Below, one piece after another: positions 1-8,942 of a DNA stretch of 64,000 nucleotides. Under the pieces are notes generated by a model. The model did not search any database, had not been told where the DNA came from, and saw nothing but the letters and a program-made list of their open reading frames with translations. The translations under genes and the position numbers were made by a program. Location: assembly GCF_004295645.1 (NCBI RefSeq), contig NZ_CP034752.1, forward strand, positions 2,046,001 to 2,110,000, given 5' to 3'. Source of the stretch: Limnobaculum zhutongyuii (GTDB lineage: Bacteria > Pseudomonadota > Gammaproteobacteria > Enterobacterales > Enterobacteriaceae). The stretch's first letter is position 1; every line of letters begins with the position of its first letter.

Positions 1-859
1 GCAGATCCGGTTTATCAGAACCATAACGACGCATGGCTTCAGCGAAGGTCATACTTGGGAACTGGCCTAAATCAACGCCTTTTACTTCAGCCCACAGCTC
101 ACGCACCATTTTTTCCATAATGGCCCGCACTTGCTCTGCAGTCATAAAGGAGGTTTCTACGTCGATTTGGGTAAATTCTGGCTGACGGTCTGCGCGTAAA
201 TCTTCATCACGGAAGCACTTCACGATTTGATAATAACGGTCAAAACCGGACATCATCAGCAGCTGTTTAAACAGCTGAGGTGATTGAGGCAGTGCATAAA
301 ATTTGCCTTTATGCACCCGGCTTGGCACCAGATAGTCGCGCGCACCTTCCGGCGTTGCTTTAGTCAGCATTGGGGTTTCAATATCCAGGAAACCGTTGCC
401 GTCCATATAGCGGCGAACAAATGCAGTAATACGCGCACGCGCTTTCAGACGTTCAGCCATTTCCGGACGACGCAGATCCAGATAACGGTATTTCAGGCGC
501 TGTTCTTCAGTATTGTTTTGATTGGAATCCAGCGGCAGTGGCTCTGAACGGTTAATAATATTTAGCGTATGGGCGAATATTTCTACACCACCGGTCGCCA
601 TATCTTTGTTTGCCTGACTTTCAGGGCGGGCACGTACGGTTCCAACGATCTGGATGCAGTACTCATTACGTAACTCAGAGGCTTGTTCATATGCCGCTTT
701 GCAATCAGGATCAAAAAACACCTGCACAATGCCTTCACGATCGCGCATATCGATAAAAATTAAGCCACCTAAGTCACGGCGACGATTGACCCAGCCGCAC
801 AGGGTTACTTCTTGCCCAACGTGAGTGGTGTTGAGCTGTCCACAATAATGAGTACGCAT
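1..859 (-). CDS. aspS: Aspartyl-tRNA synthetase (N-terminal 286 residues; gene runs off the left edge)
   Basis: Charges tRNA-Asp with aspartate in the cytoplasm. The start ATG lies at 857-859 on the minus strand and the frame stays open to base 1, so only about half of the usual ~590 residues are present. The visible part begins MRTHYCGQLN, has the N-terminal OB-fold anticodon-binding domain (roughly residues 1-105) and then the start of the class II catalytic core. Motif 1 is around FLDIETPMLTKATPEGARDY and motif 2 is the stretch CFRDEDLRADRQPEFTQID. The fmdB-like gene lies 14 bp upstream in the same direction, so the two are probably co-transcribed. Confidence 0.97.
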   Translation of the reverse strand, partial: MRTHYCGQLNTTHVGQEVTLCGWVNRRRDLGGLIFIDMRDREGIVQVFFDPDCKAAYEQASELRNEYCIQIVGTVRARPESQANKDMATGGVEIFAHTLNIINRSEPLPLDSNQNNTEEQRLKYRYLDLRRPEMAERLKARARITAFVRRYMDGNGFLDIETPMLTKATPEGARDYLVPSRVHKGKFYALPQSPQLFKQLLMMSGFDRYYQIVKCFRDEDLRADRQPEFTQIDVETSFMTAEQVRAIMEKMVRELWAEVKGVDLGQFPSMTFAEAMRRYGSDKPDL

Positions 860-873
860 AACGATCTATCCTT

Positions 874-1134
874 TTATTCAGCCAATGCTGCGCCCGGGCA
901 ATTCGCCTGACAGGCCCCAGCACAAGGGGTATCTGATGAAGTATTCTTACGGCTTTGCGGGGCTTCACTCGCATACCAGCCGGAACCTTTCAAATGAAAA
1001 TTTCCGGGGGAGACCAATTTAACTAATGCTGACTCACCACACTCAGGGCATTCCACCAAAGGGGCATCAGCTAACTTCTGTAATTTATCCAGACGATGGT
1101 GGCAAACGCCACACTCATATTCATAAATAGGCAT
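874..1134 (-). CDS. FmdB-family zinc-ribbon protein
   Basis: This 86-residue protein starts MPIYEYECGVC, the signature of the FmdB/CxxC_CxxC_SSSS family of small putative regulatory zinc ribbons. The zinc ligands are C8/C11 and C29/C32. A second Cys-rich tail, CAGACQANCPGA, follows near the C-terminus. The biochemical role of the family is not established. It sits 14 bp upstream of aspS in the same direction, an arrangement seen in many proteobacteria, so it is likely the first gene of an aspS operon. Confidence 0.85.
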   Translation of the reverse strand: MPIYEYECGVCHHRLDKLQKLADAPLVECPECGESALVKLVSPGNFHLKGSGWYASEAPQSRKNTSSDTPCAGACQANCPGAALAE

Positions 1135-1557
1135 AATAATGATTCTGAATACCGATCGTTTGTTATTTCATTCAATCAGGATGAGGCAAAACGGTAAATC
1201 ATAGCGTCACCCAAAAGGCGGTTATTATAAAGGAAATTATCACTGCCGATAAGAGCTACATCAGGTGACATCAACCGGATTCAAACTACTTTATGCTTAA
1301 ACGAACAAAAAAACAGCACTCTTGTTTTTAAAATCTCATCATCAGCTTCTTTTCGATCAAAGATTGAGTCTCTGACTTATCCACAATTGTGTTAATTAAT
1401 TACCTGAAAATTAAATTTGATGATAATAATTCGACACTATCATCAAATTTTTTATCTTATAAAATAGTAAGTAAGCTAAAGTTATTTCTTTATAGCGGAA
1501 TTTTTTGTTATATCCGGTTATTATTCTGTTGCAAAAATTATATCTGTGGGGTGATAA
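1135..1557. other. Divergent intergenic region with a 12-bp inverted repeat
   Basis: This is the gene-free region between fmdB (leftward) and yecN (rightward), so it should hold both promoters. The clearest structure is a perfect 12-bp inverted repeat, AAATTTGATGAT at 1413-1424 and ATCATCAAATTT at 1439-1450. It has a 14-nt loop and is followed by a short T run. It could be an intrinsic terminator or an operator for yecN. No coding sequence is apparent. Confidence 0.55.
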
Positions 1558-1953
1558 ATGGTTAGTGCACTGTATGCCGTGCTGGGCGCACTACTATTAT
1601 TTAAGCTGTCTCTTGATGTAGTAAAACTTCGTACTCAATATCGAGTTCCTTTTGGCGATGGTGGCTTTTATGAGCTACAAATGGCTGTTCGTATTCACGG
1701 TAATGCCGTGGAATATATTCCTATTGCACTAGTTTTAATGGTGATTATGGAAATGAACGGTGCCAACGTGTGGCTAGTTCATGTCAGCGGAATTATGTTA
1801 TTCGCCGGCCGCCTGAGTCATTATTATGCTTTACGCCATCGCGACTGGTTCTGGCGTCGTTCCGGCATGACCGCTACCTATATTTCTATGGTGATGATGA
1901 TCTGCGCCAATATCTACTACTTACCGTGGGAACAAATTCTGATTCTGTATTAA
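1558..1953 (+). CDS. yecN: MAPEG-family inner membrane protein YecN
   Basis: The protein has 131 residues with four predicted membrane helices and the MAPEG-family pattern (membrane-associated proteins in eicosanoid and glutathione metabolism). A conserved segment reads MAVRIHGNAVEYIPIALVL, where the R-x-x-x-N-x-x-E pattern is typical of the family. Its bacterial function is unknown. The gene lies immediately upstream of cmoA-cmoB, as in E. coli, though yecD and yecE are missing between it and aspS. Confidence 0.88.
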   Translation: MVSALYAVLGALLLFKLSLDVVKLRTQYRVPFGDGGFYELQMAVRIHGNAVEYIPIALVLMVIMEMNGANVWLVHVSGIMLFAGRLSHYYALRHRDWFWRRSGMTATYISMVMMICANIYYLPWEQILILY

Positions 1954-2082
1954 TTCCATACCATAGTAATACAGCATTACCATTATCACGCGGTTGGTTA
2001 TTTGCCTCTGGGTTTACAGACATTCCCCCACTGCTCTGATAAACTGTGCCCCTTATTCATTGTTCTGACTCTTTCTATTGCT

Positions 2083-2826
2083 ATGTCAAACCGCGATACC
2101 TTATTTGCTGCCCCAATAAATAAACTGGGTGACTGGACTTTCGACGAACAGGTCGCCGAAGTGTTTCCGGATATGATTCAACGCTCCGTTCCTGGTTATT
2201 CCAATATTATTTCGATGATTGGCATGCTGGCTGAACGCTTTGTTCGCCCCAATACCCACATTTATGATTTAGGCTGTTCTCTTGGCGCAGCAACCCTGTC
2301 GGTTAGACGTAATATTAAAGTTGATGGCTGCCATATTATTGCCGTCGATAATTCACCGGCAATGGTTGAACGTTGCCGTCGCCATATTGACGCTTTTCGC
2401 GCAGCCACTCCGGTGGACGTCATTGAGGCTGACATTCGTGACGTAGAAATTCAAGATGCCTCAATGGTGGTGCTGAATTTTACCCTGCAGTTTCTCGAAC
2501 CCGACGATCGCCAGCGGTTACTGAATAAAATTTATCAGGGAATGCTGCCCGGCGGCATTCTGGTGCTGTCAGAAAAATTCAGTTTTGAAGACCAGCAGAT
2601 TGGTGAATTACTGTTTGATATGCACCACGATTTTAAACGTGCCAATGGCTACAGCGAACTGGAAATCAGTCAAAAGCGCAGCATGCTGGAAAATGTGATG
2701 CGCACGGATAGTGTGGAAGCTCATAAAACGCGCCTGCATCAGGCGGGTTTCAGCCATGCCGAAACCTGGTTTCAATGCTTTAACTTTGGCTCATTGATTG
2801 CAGTAAAAGAGGAGGCTAAATCATGA
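2083..2826 (+). CDS. cmoA: Carboxy-S-adenosyl-L-methionine synthase
   Basis: Converts SAM and prephenate into carboxy-SAM, the donor for the cmo5U34 wobble modification of tRNA. The frame could be extended to a TTG at 2002, but the ATG at 2083 gives MSNRDTLFAAPINKLGDWTF and exactly 247 residues, the E. coli CmoA length, so I chose it. The SAM-binding motif is DLGCSLGAATLS, and FTLQFLEP and FSFEDQQIGELLF are further conserved CmoA stretches. The last four bases overlap the start of cmoB (ATGA), which implies translational coupling. Confidence 0.96.
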   Translation: MSNRDTLFAAPINKLGDWTFDEQVAEVFPDMIQRSVPGYSNIISMIGMLAERFVRPNTHIYDLGCSLGAATLSVRRNIKVDGCHIIAVDNSPAMVERCRRHIDAFRAATPVDVIEADIRDVEIQDASMVVLNFTLQFLEPDDRQRLLNKIYQGMLPGGILVLSEKFSFEDQQIGELLFDMHHDFKRANGYSELEISQKRSMLENVMRTDSVEAHKTRLHQAGFSHAETWFQCFNFGSLIAVKEEAKS

Positions 2827-3794
2827 TTGAGTTTGGTGATTTTTACCGGCTGATCGCTAAAGGCCCTCTTAGTCACTGGTTAGAAACTCTGCCGGCACAA
2901 ATTGCTGCCTGGCAAAAGAGTTCCCATCACGGACAATTCAAACAGTGGTTTAACGCGGTTGAATATATGCCAACCATTAAACCTGAGCCGCTAGATTTAT
3001 TACACAGTGTTACCGCAAATATCTCTCCTGAACTGAGTGAAGGTCAGCAGTTAGGTATATTGACGCACTTGAAAACATTAATGCCCTGGCGTAAAGGGCC
3101 ATTTAATCTTTATGGCATTCATATTGATACTGAATGGCGTTCGGACTGGAAATGGGAGCGCGTTGTCCCCCATATCTCTTCTTTAGCTGGTCGTACCGTG
3201 TTAGACGTTGGCTGCGGTAGCGGTTATCACATGTGGCGTATGATTGGTGCCGGTGCTCATTTAGCCGTTGGTATTGATCCTACTCAGCTGTTTTTATGTC
3301 AGTTTGAAGCGGTACGTAAACTGTTAGGTGGCGATCAGCGGGCACACCTGCTGCCATTAGGCATTGAGCAATTACCCGAGTTAAAAGCCTTTGATACCGT
3401 ATTCTCCATGGGAGTACTTTATCATCGCCGCTCACCGCTCGACCATTTGTATCAGCTAAAGAATCAGTTAGTTTCTGGCGGTGAATTAGTACTGGAAACC
3501 ATTGTGATTGAAGGTGATGAACATCAGGTTCTGGTACCAGGCGATCGCTATGCTCAAATGCGTAATGTCTATTTTATTCCATCAGCTGCGGCACTGGTTA
3601 ACTGGCTGGAAAAGTGCGGTTTTATTGATATTCGTATTGTTGATGTTTGCCCTACTACTGTTGAAGAGCAGCGTAAAACCGATTGGATGACCAGTGATTC
3701 TTTAGCCGAATTTCTTGACCCCCTGGATCACAGTAAAACTGTTGAAGGATATCCTGCGCCAATCCGAGCTGTTATTGTAGCCAAAAGACCATAA
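2823..3794 (+). CDS. cmoB: tRNA U34 carboxymethyltransferase
   Basis: Transfers the carboxymethyl group from carboxy-SAM (made by CmoA) to 5-hydroxyuridine-34 of tRNA, giving cmo5U, which broadens wobble decoding. The length of 323 residues equals that of the E. coli protein. The Rossmann SAM-binding motif is VLDVGCGSGYHMWRM, followed by GIDPTQLFLCQFEA and SMGVLYHRRSPLDHL, all characteristic of CmoB. The gene overlaps cmoA by 4 bp and forms a two-gene functional unit with it. Confidence 0.97.
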   Translation: MIEFGDFYRLIAKGPLSHWLETLPAQIAAWQKSSHHGQFKQWFNAVEYMPTIKPEPLDLLHSVTANISPELSEGQQLGILTHLKTLMPWRKGPFNLYGIHIDTEWRSDWKWERVVPHISSLAGRTVLDVGCGSGYHMWRMIGAGAHLAVGIDPTQLFLCQFEAVRKLLGGDQRAHLLPLGIEQLPELKAFDTVFSMGVLYHRRSPLDHLYQLKNQLVSGGELVLETIVIEGDEHQVLVPGDRYAQMRNVYFIPSAAALVNWLEKCGFIDIRIVDVCPTTVEEQRKTDWMTSDSLAEFLDPLDHSKTVEGYPAPIRAVIVAKRP

Positions 3795-3830
3795 CTACCG
3801 GCCTGTTTAGCGTATTTAAAGGATTAAATC

Positions 3831-4670
3831 ATGTCATTTCGCAGACCCGTTACTTCTCTGTTTGCCATTATTTTCAGTGGCTGCTTGTTGCTTAGCGGCT
3901 GCACAATGCAAATTTCTGAAAAAGAAGAGAGTCAGCTCAGCACCGATAATGCCCTACCGATAGACATTCAGATGCAGCGCCTTCACTCCTATCCTGAAGG
4001 CGGGAGTCTGGTTATTCCCGCTTCGGAAATGGTTGCCGGCGATATTCTGTTAACCTCACCTTACGGACCAACGTCTTTGGGGATCCGCCTGTTTAGCGCG
4101 TCAACCGTTAGCCATGCGGCTATCTATTTAGGTAACGAACAGGTGGTTGAAGCCGTGGGTGGCAGCGGAGTACAGATTGTTCCGTTGGAAAAAGTGATCG
4201 GCCATAACTCTAAGATCATTGTCTTTCGGGTACCGGAGCTATCAGCAGAACAGGCTTTAATGATTCGTCATTTTTCAGAGTCTCAGGTTGGCCAACGCTA
4301 TAACTATAATGGTGTAGCGTTGATGGCGCCGTTTATGATGACTCGTCAGTTATGCAGCCTAAACCCATTCTCTGAAAAATTCCGCAATAACTGCATTAGT
4401 ACATTGGCTAAAGTTCAACTGGGTTCAGACGATGATGCCAAAGGCAGCTTCTTCTGCTCTCAGTTTGTGATTGAAGCTTACAATCAGGCTGGACTTCCTA
4501 TCACTGCTTCTGATCCGGTTTGGGTCAGTCCGGTAGATCTTCTCCATATGCGCGAAGGCGATGTTGCATCCCTGACGCCGAATAAACCACTGTTGTATAT
4601 AGGTCATTTGAAAAAAGGCATGGTTGAAAGCACCACCGCTTCAATTCAGGACTTCTTTAGCTTCAAGTAA
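3831..4670 (+). CDS. YaeF-like lipoprotein, permuted papain-fold (NlpC/P60-type) hydrolase
   Basis: The 279-residue precursor has a lipoprotein signal peptide with lipobox LSGC (lipidated Cys24). The fold-defining motifs are those of permuted NlpC/P60-like enzymes (YiiX/YebB/YaeF group). A His-containing strand, VSHAAIYLG, comes first and the catalytic Cys segment FFCSQFVIEAY comes near residue 205, so the Cys follows the His. It probably acts at the cell envelope as a thiol peptidase or amidase; the substrate is unknown. It occupies the position between cmoB and cutC where E. coli carries torYZ. Confidence 0.78.
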   Translation: MSFRRPVTSLFAIIFSGCLLLSGCTMQISEKEESQLSTDNALPIDIQMQRLHSYPEGGSLVIPASEMVAGDILLTSPYGPTSLGIRLFSASTVSHAAIYLGNEQVVEAVGGSGVQIVPLEKVIGHNSKIIVFRVPELSAEQALMIRHFSESQVGQRYNYNGVALMAPFMMTRQLCSLNPFSEKFRNNCISTLAKVQLGSDDDAKGSFFCSQFVIEAYNQAGLPITASDPVWVSPVDLLHMREGDVASLTPNKPLLYIGHLKKGMVESTTASIQDFFSFK

Positions 4671-4824
4671 CGGGGGTCTGCCAAATTTCTGTATGGTTTA
4701 TTTGATCTTTTTAAGATCTGGGATAATCATTAATCCAATGTTCATTATCACACCACGGCATTCACTCTTGTCTTACTCATACATTTAAGGAATGTCGTAC
4801 ATTTATAAAAATGCAGGAGATTAT

Positions 4825-6057
4825 ATGAAGAAGAAACGCATGGATGGTTCAGCAACCACGACAATTTACCGCAGCATCATTATTGGATTATCTTCTCTTG
4901 CTACTTTTCCCGTTTTAGCCAGTACCGAACCTTCAGCTGTTCCCCCTACCGAAATGATGGCTTATGTTGCCACCTATAATCCTAATGGCGAAGGTATCTA
5001 CCTTATGAAGGTGGATAAAGATGGAGCCCTTAAAAAAGATAAGCTGGTTAGCGACATTCCTAATGCTGCACAAATTGTGTTAGATAACGGCAGCAAACAC
5101 CTTTATGTCGCCAGTGAAGTCGCTAACTATAACGGTGGAAAACATGGCTCTCTCACCGCGTATTCAGTGAATAGTCAGGATGGCAGTTTAACCAAGCTAA
5201 ACGAAGTTGACTCTCAGGGAGCTGGTCCGGTTTATCTTTCCATTCACCCCAATGGAAAATATCTGTTAGTCGCAAACTATATCAGTGGCTCCATTGCCAG
5301 CTTTCCGATTAATAAAGACGGTTCGCTGGGGCGTCCGGCATCCGTGAAGCAAAGTAGTGGAGAACCCGGTGCAGGCAAACCTGCCGCTGCCGTTGAAGGC
5401 AGTTTCGCTTTTAGCGATCACAATGGCCCACATGCCCATATGATCGGTAGCGACCCTGATGGCAAATTCGTTTACTCCACCGATTTGGGTTTAGACCGAA
5501 TTTATCAATGGCGGATAGATAGTAGCAATGGTGTTCTTTCGGCTAACAATCCACCATTTATTGCTGCCTCATCAGCCGGTGCCGGACCTCGCCATTTCGT
5601 TTTTCATCCAACGAATAAGCATATTTATTTAATTAATGAAGAGTCCTCTACCCTGACGACTTATCTGTTGGATGCAGAATCAGGAAAACTGACAGAACAG
5701 CAAACAGTGTCCGCTTTACCTGAGGAATATAAAGGAACCAGTTTTGCCTCTGGATTAGTGCTTAGTCAGGATGGTCATCACCTGTATGTGGCTAATCGTC
5801 TGCATAACAGTATTTCGCATTTCAATATTAATGAGAACGGTAGCCTGACGCTGGCGGATAATATCTGGACGCATGGGGATTACACCCGCACGCTGGTTAT
5901 CTCTCCGGATGGTCAGTCATTGTATGCCATGAACCAGCGTAGCGATAACATCACCCAGTTCACCATCGATCCAACCAATGGCAAACTAACATTCACTAAT
6001 CGCTTTACTCCTGTCGGTAGCCCATCGCAAATGCTGTTTATCACTCATCAGCAATAA
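4825..6057 (+). CDS. Secreted lactonase-family seven-bladed beta-propeller protein
   Basis: Belongs to the lactonase/6-phosphogluconolactonase beta-propeller family (Pfam Lactonase type). The ATG at 4825 has a strong AGGAGA site 6 bp upstream and is preferred to the ATG at 4792. This gives a 410-residue protein with a long positively charged N-terminus and a signal peptide ending near FPVLAS, so it is probably periplasmic. Propeller repeats are visible, such as PVYLSIHPNGKYLLVANY, GPRHFVFHPTNKHIYLINE and GHHLYVANRLHNSISHF. Cytosolic E. coli Pgl is shorter and lacks the signal peptide, so the substrate may differ. It ends at a shared bidirectional terminator. Confidence 0.8.
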   Translation: MKKKRMDGSATTTIYRSIIIGLSSLATFPVLASTEPSAVPPTEMMAYVATYNPNGEGIYLMKVDKDGALKKDKLVSDIPNAAQIVLDNGSKHLYVASEVANYNGGKHGSLTAYSVNSQDGSLTKLNEVDSQGAGPVYLSIHPNGKYLLVANYISGSIASFPINKDGSLGRPASVKQSSGEPGAGKPAAAVEGSFAFSDHNGPHAHMIGSDPDGKFVYSTDLGLDRIYQWRIDSSNGVLSANNPPFIAASSAGAGPRHFVFHPTNKHIYLINEESSTLTTYLLDAESGKLTEQQTVSALPEEYKGTSFASGLVLSQDGHHLYVANRLHNSISHFNINENGSLTLADNIWTHGDYTRTLVISPDGQSLYAMNQRSDNITQFTIDPTNGKLTFTNRFTPVGSPSQMLFITHQQ

Positions 6058-6092
6058 GCGTTTTTCCAAAATGTGATGAGATAACCAAAGTA

Positions 6093-6120
6093 AAAAGGCC
6101 AGATAATTATCTGGCCTTTT
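6093..6120. terminator. Bidirectional intrinsic terminator
   Basis: A 12-bp perfect stem pairs AAAAGGCCAGAT with ATCTGGCCTTTT around a 4-nt loop, with A and T tracts on the two sides. It separates the converging lactonase-like gene and cutC. Confidence 0.88.
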
Positions 6121-6136
6121 AGCAATCTCGAGAGTC

Positions 6137-6901
6137 TTACCCTACCTGCTGACGAAACCTGACTACGCTGGGAGCGAATACCTCCTTCATGGCAGCCACC
6201 ATATCGCTATCAACCTGAAACTGCGCAAATTCATCCGCTTCGCTATCGGTATTCATATTTACGCCCGCCTTACGATAACGCATACAGGAAGGAATAGTTT
6301 GACAGGCAGAAGTATGAATTTCCTGAACCCCAGCTTCAATAAACTTATGAATATTCGTCAAACGAATACCACCACCGGGCATAATAACGGGTCGTTGGCT
6401 TTGTTGAATCAGAGTACGGATTAAAGGCAATCCAACCTCAGCGGTTTGCTGTTGTCCCGACGTCAGAATACGGTCCACTCCCAAATCTGTCAGTTGGCTC
6501 AGGGCCAGTAACGGATTAGCACACATATCAAACGCCCGATGAAAAGTAATAGACATTCCTGCTGTCTGGCGAAGGATTTGTTGCATACGCTCAACATCAA
6601 TATGACCGTCTTCCGTCAGGATCCCAATCACGATACCGGGGAAACCAAGGTCACGGATCTGGTCAATATCTCGCTTAATAATGGCAAACTCACTTTCGCT
6701 ATAACAAAAATCCCCTCCTCTCGGGCGTACAATCGGATGAACCGGAATAGAAACCTGATGAGAAACCCAGTCAAGCATGCCGATACTCGGCGTAATTCCC
6801 CCTTCTTGCTTGCCTGCACAAAGTTCTATGCGATCCGCGCCAGCGCGTTCGGCCTTTATGGCACAATCGGCGCTATAACAACACACCTCCAGTTTTGACA
6901 T
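6137..6901 (-). CDS. cutC: CutC copper homeostasis family protein (TIM barrel)
   Basis: A 254-residue cytoplasmic TIM-barrel protein of the CutC family, historically linked to copper tolerance; the exact activity is unsettled. The start at 6901 gives MSKLEVCCYSADCAIKAE with a GGGGGAAAG ribosome site just upstream, so the 17 extra upstream residues in the open frame are not used. Family landmarks are GADRIELCAGKQEGGITPS, HPIVRPRGGDF, TFHRAFDMC and the PGGGIR segment. In E. coli cutC lies directly beside yecM; here a MalY-type lyase is inserted between them. Confidence 0.95.
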   Translation of the reverse strand: MSKLEVCCYSADCAIKAERAGADRIELCAGKQEGGITPSIGMLDWVSHQVSIPVHPIVRPRGGDFCYSESEFAIIKRDIDQIRDLGFPGIVIGILTEDGHIDVERMQQILRQTAGMSITFHRAFDMCANPLLALSQLTDLGVDRILTSGQQQTAEVGLPLIRTLIQQSQRPVIMPGGGIRLTNIHKFIEAGVQEIHTSACQTIPSCMRYRKAGVNMNTDSEADEFAQFQVDSDMVAAMKEVFAPSVVRFRQQVG

Positions 6902-7014
6902 CTTTCCCCCTAAATCAAGTAAAAACAAAACAATTCTTGAGCAAGAGAACACATCTGGCGTAGTCTACACTTTAATAAATGACACCCAATCAAAGGCGCA
7001 CTAAAGGTTTTATT

Positions 7015-8169
7015 ATGGCATCTAATTTTGATCTGTATGTGGAGCGACATCACACCGATAGTGATAAGTGGCACAAATATGAAGATAAAGAGATTATTCC
7101 CCTATGGGTTGCGGATAGTGACTTTAAATCTCCTCCCGCTGTTATTGAAGCCCTGCAAAAACGTATAGCTCATGGGGTATTTGGTTATGGCTACCCTTCA
7201 CCTGAGTTGGTTGAGGTGTTCATTCAGCGCATGAAGCTGCGCTATCAATGGGATGTAAAACCAGAGTGGCTGGTTTTTCTGCCGGGCCTGGTGTGTGGAT
7301 TAAACTTATGCGTTCGGGCATTAACCACGCCGGAACAGGGAACGATTGCACCCCACCCAATTTATCCTCCATTTATGAAAGCTGCCCGATTTGCTAACCG
7401 CAATCAGATTTCTGCCCCTGTTAAGTTACAAAATAAGCGTTGGGTGTTAGATCTGGAGGCGACTGAAAATCAACTATCTGGCACTGAAAAACTGTTGCTG
7501 TTATGTAATCCGCAAAACCCGGGTGGTACTATTTATCGCCGCCATGAGTTAGCAGCTCAGCTTGATTTCGCCCAGCGACATAACCTGATTGTCTGTTCAG
7601 ATGAAATCCACTGTGATCTTCTGTTGGATGAAGGTTTGGAACATATTCCCTTCGCCTCCCTTAGCGAAGATGCAGCTCAACGTTCCGTAACATTAATGTC
7701 TCCCTCTAAAACCTTTAATATTGCCGGATTGGGTGCATCAATTGCCGTTATTCCAAATGCAGCACTGCGACATCGCTTTACTGAAGCACGGGCGGGTATT
7801 GTTCCCAGCGTTGACATTCTGGCTTATGTTGCTGCAACTGCTGCCTACAAAGGCGGGGATGAATGGCTCGCAGAGCAATTAACCTATCTGCGTGGTAACC
7901 GGGATCTGGTGATGGAAAGAATCAATGCAATTCCCGGACTAAAACTGATGCCGGTTGAAGCTACGTATCTGGCCTGGATTGACGCGTCAGGATTAGCAGT
8001 GTCTAATCCGCATGCCTTCTTTGAACAGGCTGGTGTGGGGTTATCGCCAGGCAGTGACTTTGGTAATCCAAACTTTGTTCGTTTGAATTTTGGCTGCCAG
8101 CGAGCGTTACTGGAACAGGCGCTAACTCGTATGGCAAACGCTGTAGCTACCTTACCCGCCTTAGCCTGA
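7015..8169 (+). CDS. MalY/PatB-family PLP-dependent cystathionine beta-lyase / aminotransferase
   Basis: A fold type I PLP enzyme of the MalY/PatB subgroup, which cleaves C-S bonds (cystathionine or cysteine-S-conjugate beta-lyase). The PLP lysine lies in SPSKTFNIAG; CNPQNPGGT and CSDEIHCDLL are other family blocks, and WVADSDFKSPPAV near the N-terminus is typical. The start at 7015 (MASNFDLYVERHH) is chosen over 6979 because of an AAAGG site upstream and because the homology begins there. The length is about 384 residues. It is transcribed divergently from cutC and ends at a strong terminator; no metabolic partner is adjacent. Confidence 0.88.
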   Translation: MASNFDLYVERHHTDSDKWHKYEDKEIIPLWVADSDFKSPPAVIEALQKRIAHGVFGYGYPSPELVEVFIQRMKLRYQWDVKPEWLVFLPGLVCGLNLCVRALTTPEQGTIAPHPIYPPFMKAARFANRNQISAPVKLQNKRWVLDLEATENQLSGTEKLLLLCNPQNPGGTIYRRHELAAQLDFAQRHNLIVCSDEIHCDLLLDEGLEHIPFASLSEDAAQRSVTLMSPSKTFNIAGLGASIAVIPNAALRHRFTEARAGIVPSVDILAYVAATAAYKGGDEWLAEQLTYLRGNRDLVMERINAIPGLKLMPVEATYLAWIDASGLAVSNPHAFFEQAGVGLSPGSDFGNPNFVRLNFGCQRALLEQALTRMANAVATLPALA

Positions 8170-8175
8170 CAGGTA

Positions 8176-8210
8176 TGGCCATCATTAAATCAAATGATGG
8201 CCAGTTTTTT
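8176..8210 (+). terminator. Intrinsic terminator of the MalY-like gene
   Basis: An 11-bp perfect stem, TGGCCATCATT/AATGATGGCCA, with a 6-nt loop is followed by a run of six T at 8205-8210. Confidence 0.92.
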
Positions 8211-8225
8211 CTTTATTACCATCAT

Positions 8226-8786
8226 TTAGCTTTCACTTTTAACCACTTCCTGAATACTGTATGGGTGAAACTTAACGGTTACCCCATTGTCGGTTACCGC
8301 CAGCGTTGGATTAGGCAACCTTTCCCCTTCTCCTGCAGGATTACTGAATTTTAGTTTTAGCTGCGGCATCAACAAAATATCGTCTGAAAACAGAGACAGC
8401 GCAGTTTGATGGAAATTTTCTACCTCACCGGGTATCACCCATTCTACGTGTTCCCAATCTTCTTGCGGATAAAGCTTATCTCCCGGGTAGGGCAATTCAA
8501 TGCAGTCAATTTGCCATTGACCAACCTGTAACGGTTCATCCAAATTGAACAAACAGATAGGGCGACCATTAATTATCTTTTCAGACATCAGTTCACCACA
8601 CTGCATTAATCCCTGGCGCCAGCGATCGGCAGTAGCTTTCTGAAAACAGCGAACGGAAATATGATCCGCAGAATAAGTTTCCAGCGATAGTTCCAGCCGC
8701 GTAAGCAATTGATGCAATTTATCAACAAACGTCGGTAAGCTCTGATGTAAGTCACTCAGTTCTGCAATATCCTTAAATGATGGCAC
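8226..8786 (-). CDS. yecM: VOC-fold protein YecM
   Basis: The 186-residue protein matches the YecM family (vicinal-oxygen-chelate-like fold with a putative metal site) in length and motifs: ADHISVRC, NGRPICLFNLDEP, YPQEDWEHVEWV and RLPNPTLAVTDNGVTVKFHP. Its function is not known. In E. coli it follows cutC and precedes argS. Here it is still near cutC but convergent with the inserted MalY-like gene, and its upstream neighbour is a divergent IclR regulator. Confidence 0.92.
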   Translation of the reverse strand: MPSFKDIAELSDLHQSLPTFVDKLHQLLTRLELSLETYSADHISVRCFQKATADRWRQGLMQCGELMSEKIINGRPICLFNLDEPLQVGQWQIDCIELPYPGDKLYPQEDWEHVEWVIPGEVENFHQTALSLFSDDILLMPQLKLKFSNPAGEGERLPNPTLAVTDNGVTVKFHPYSIQEVVKSES

Positions 8787-8942
8787 TTCTGTTCTCCGCT
8801 TTTGATACGCTAATAACAGTCAACTATTATTCATAATAACGTCAGTTACGCAAAACCAGAGTGACCGATCGTCAGTATTTTGAGTTTGTTTCATTTTTAC
8901 TTTACACTGCGATTTACTATCTGTCCCCTGACCCAGAGTCTT

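Noticed and set aside
2002..2082. Extended N-terminus of CmoA from a TTG start
   Set aside because: The shorter start gives the exact family length and N-terminal sequence.
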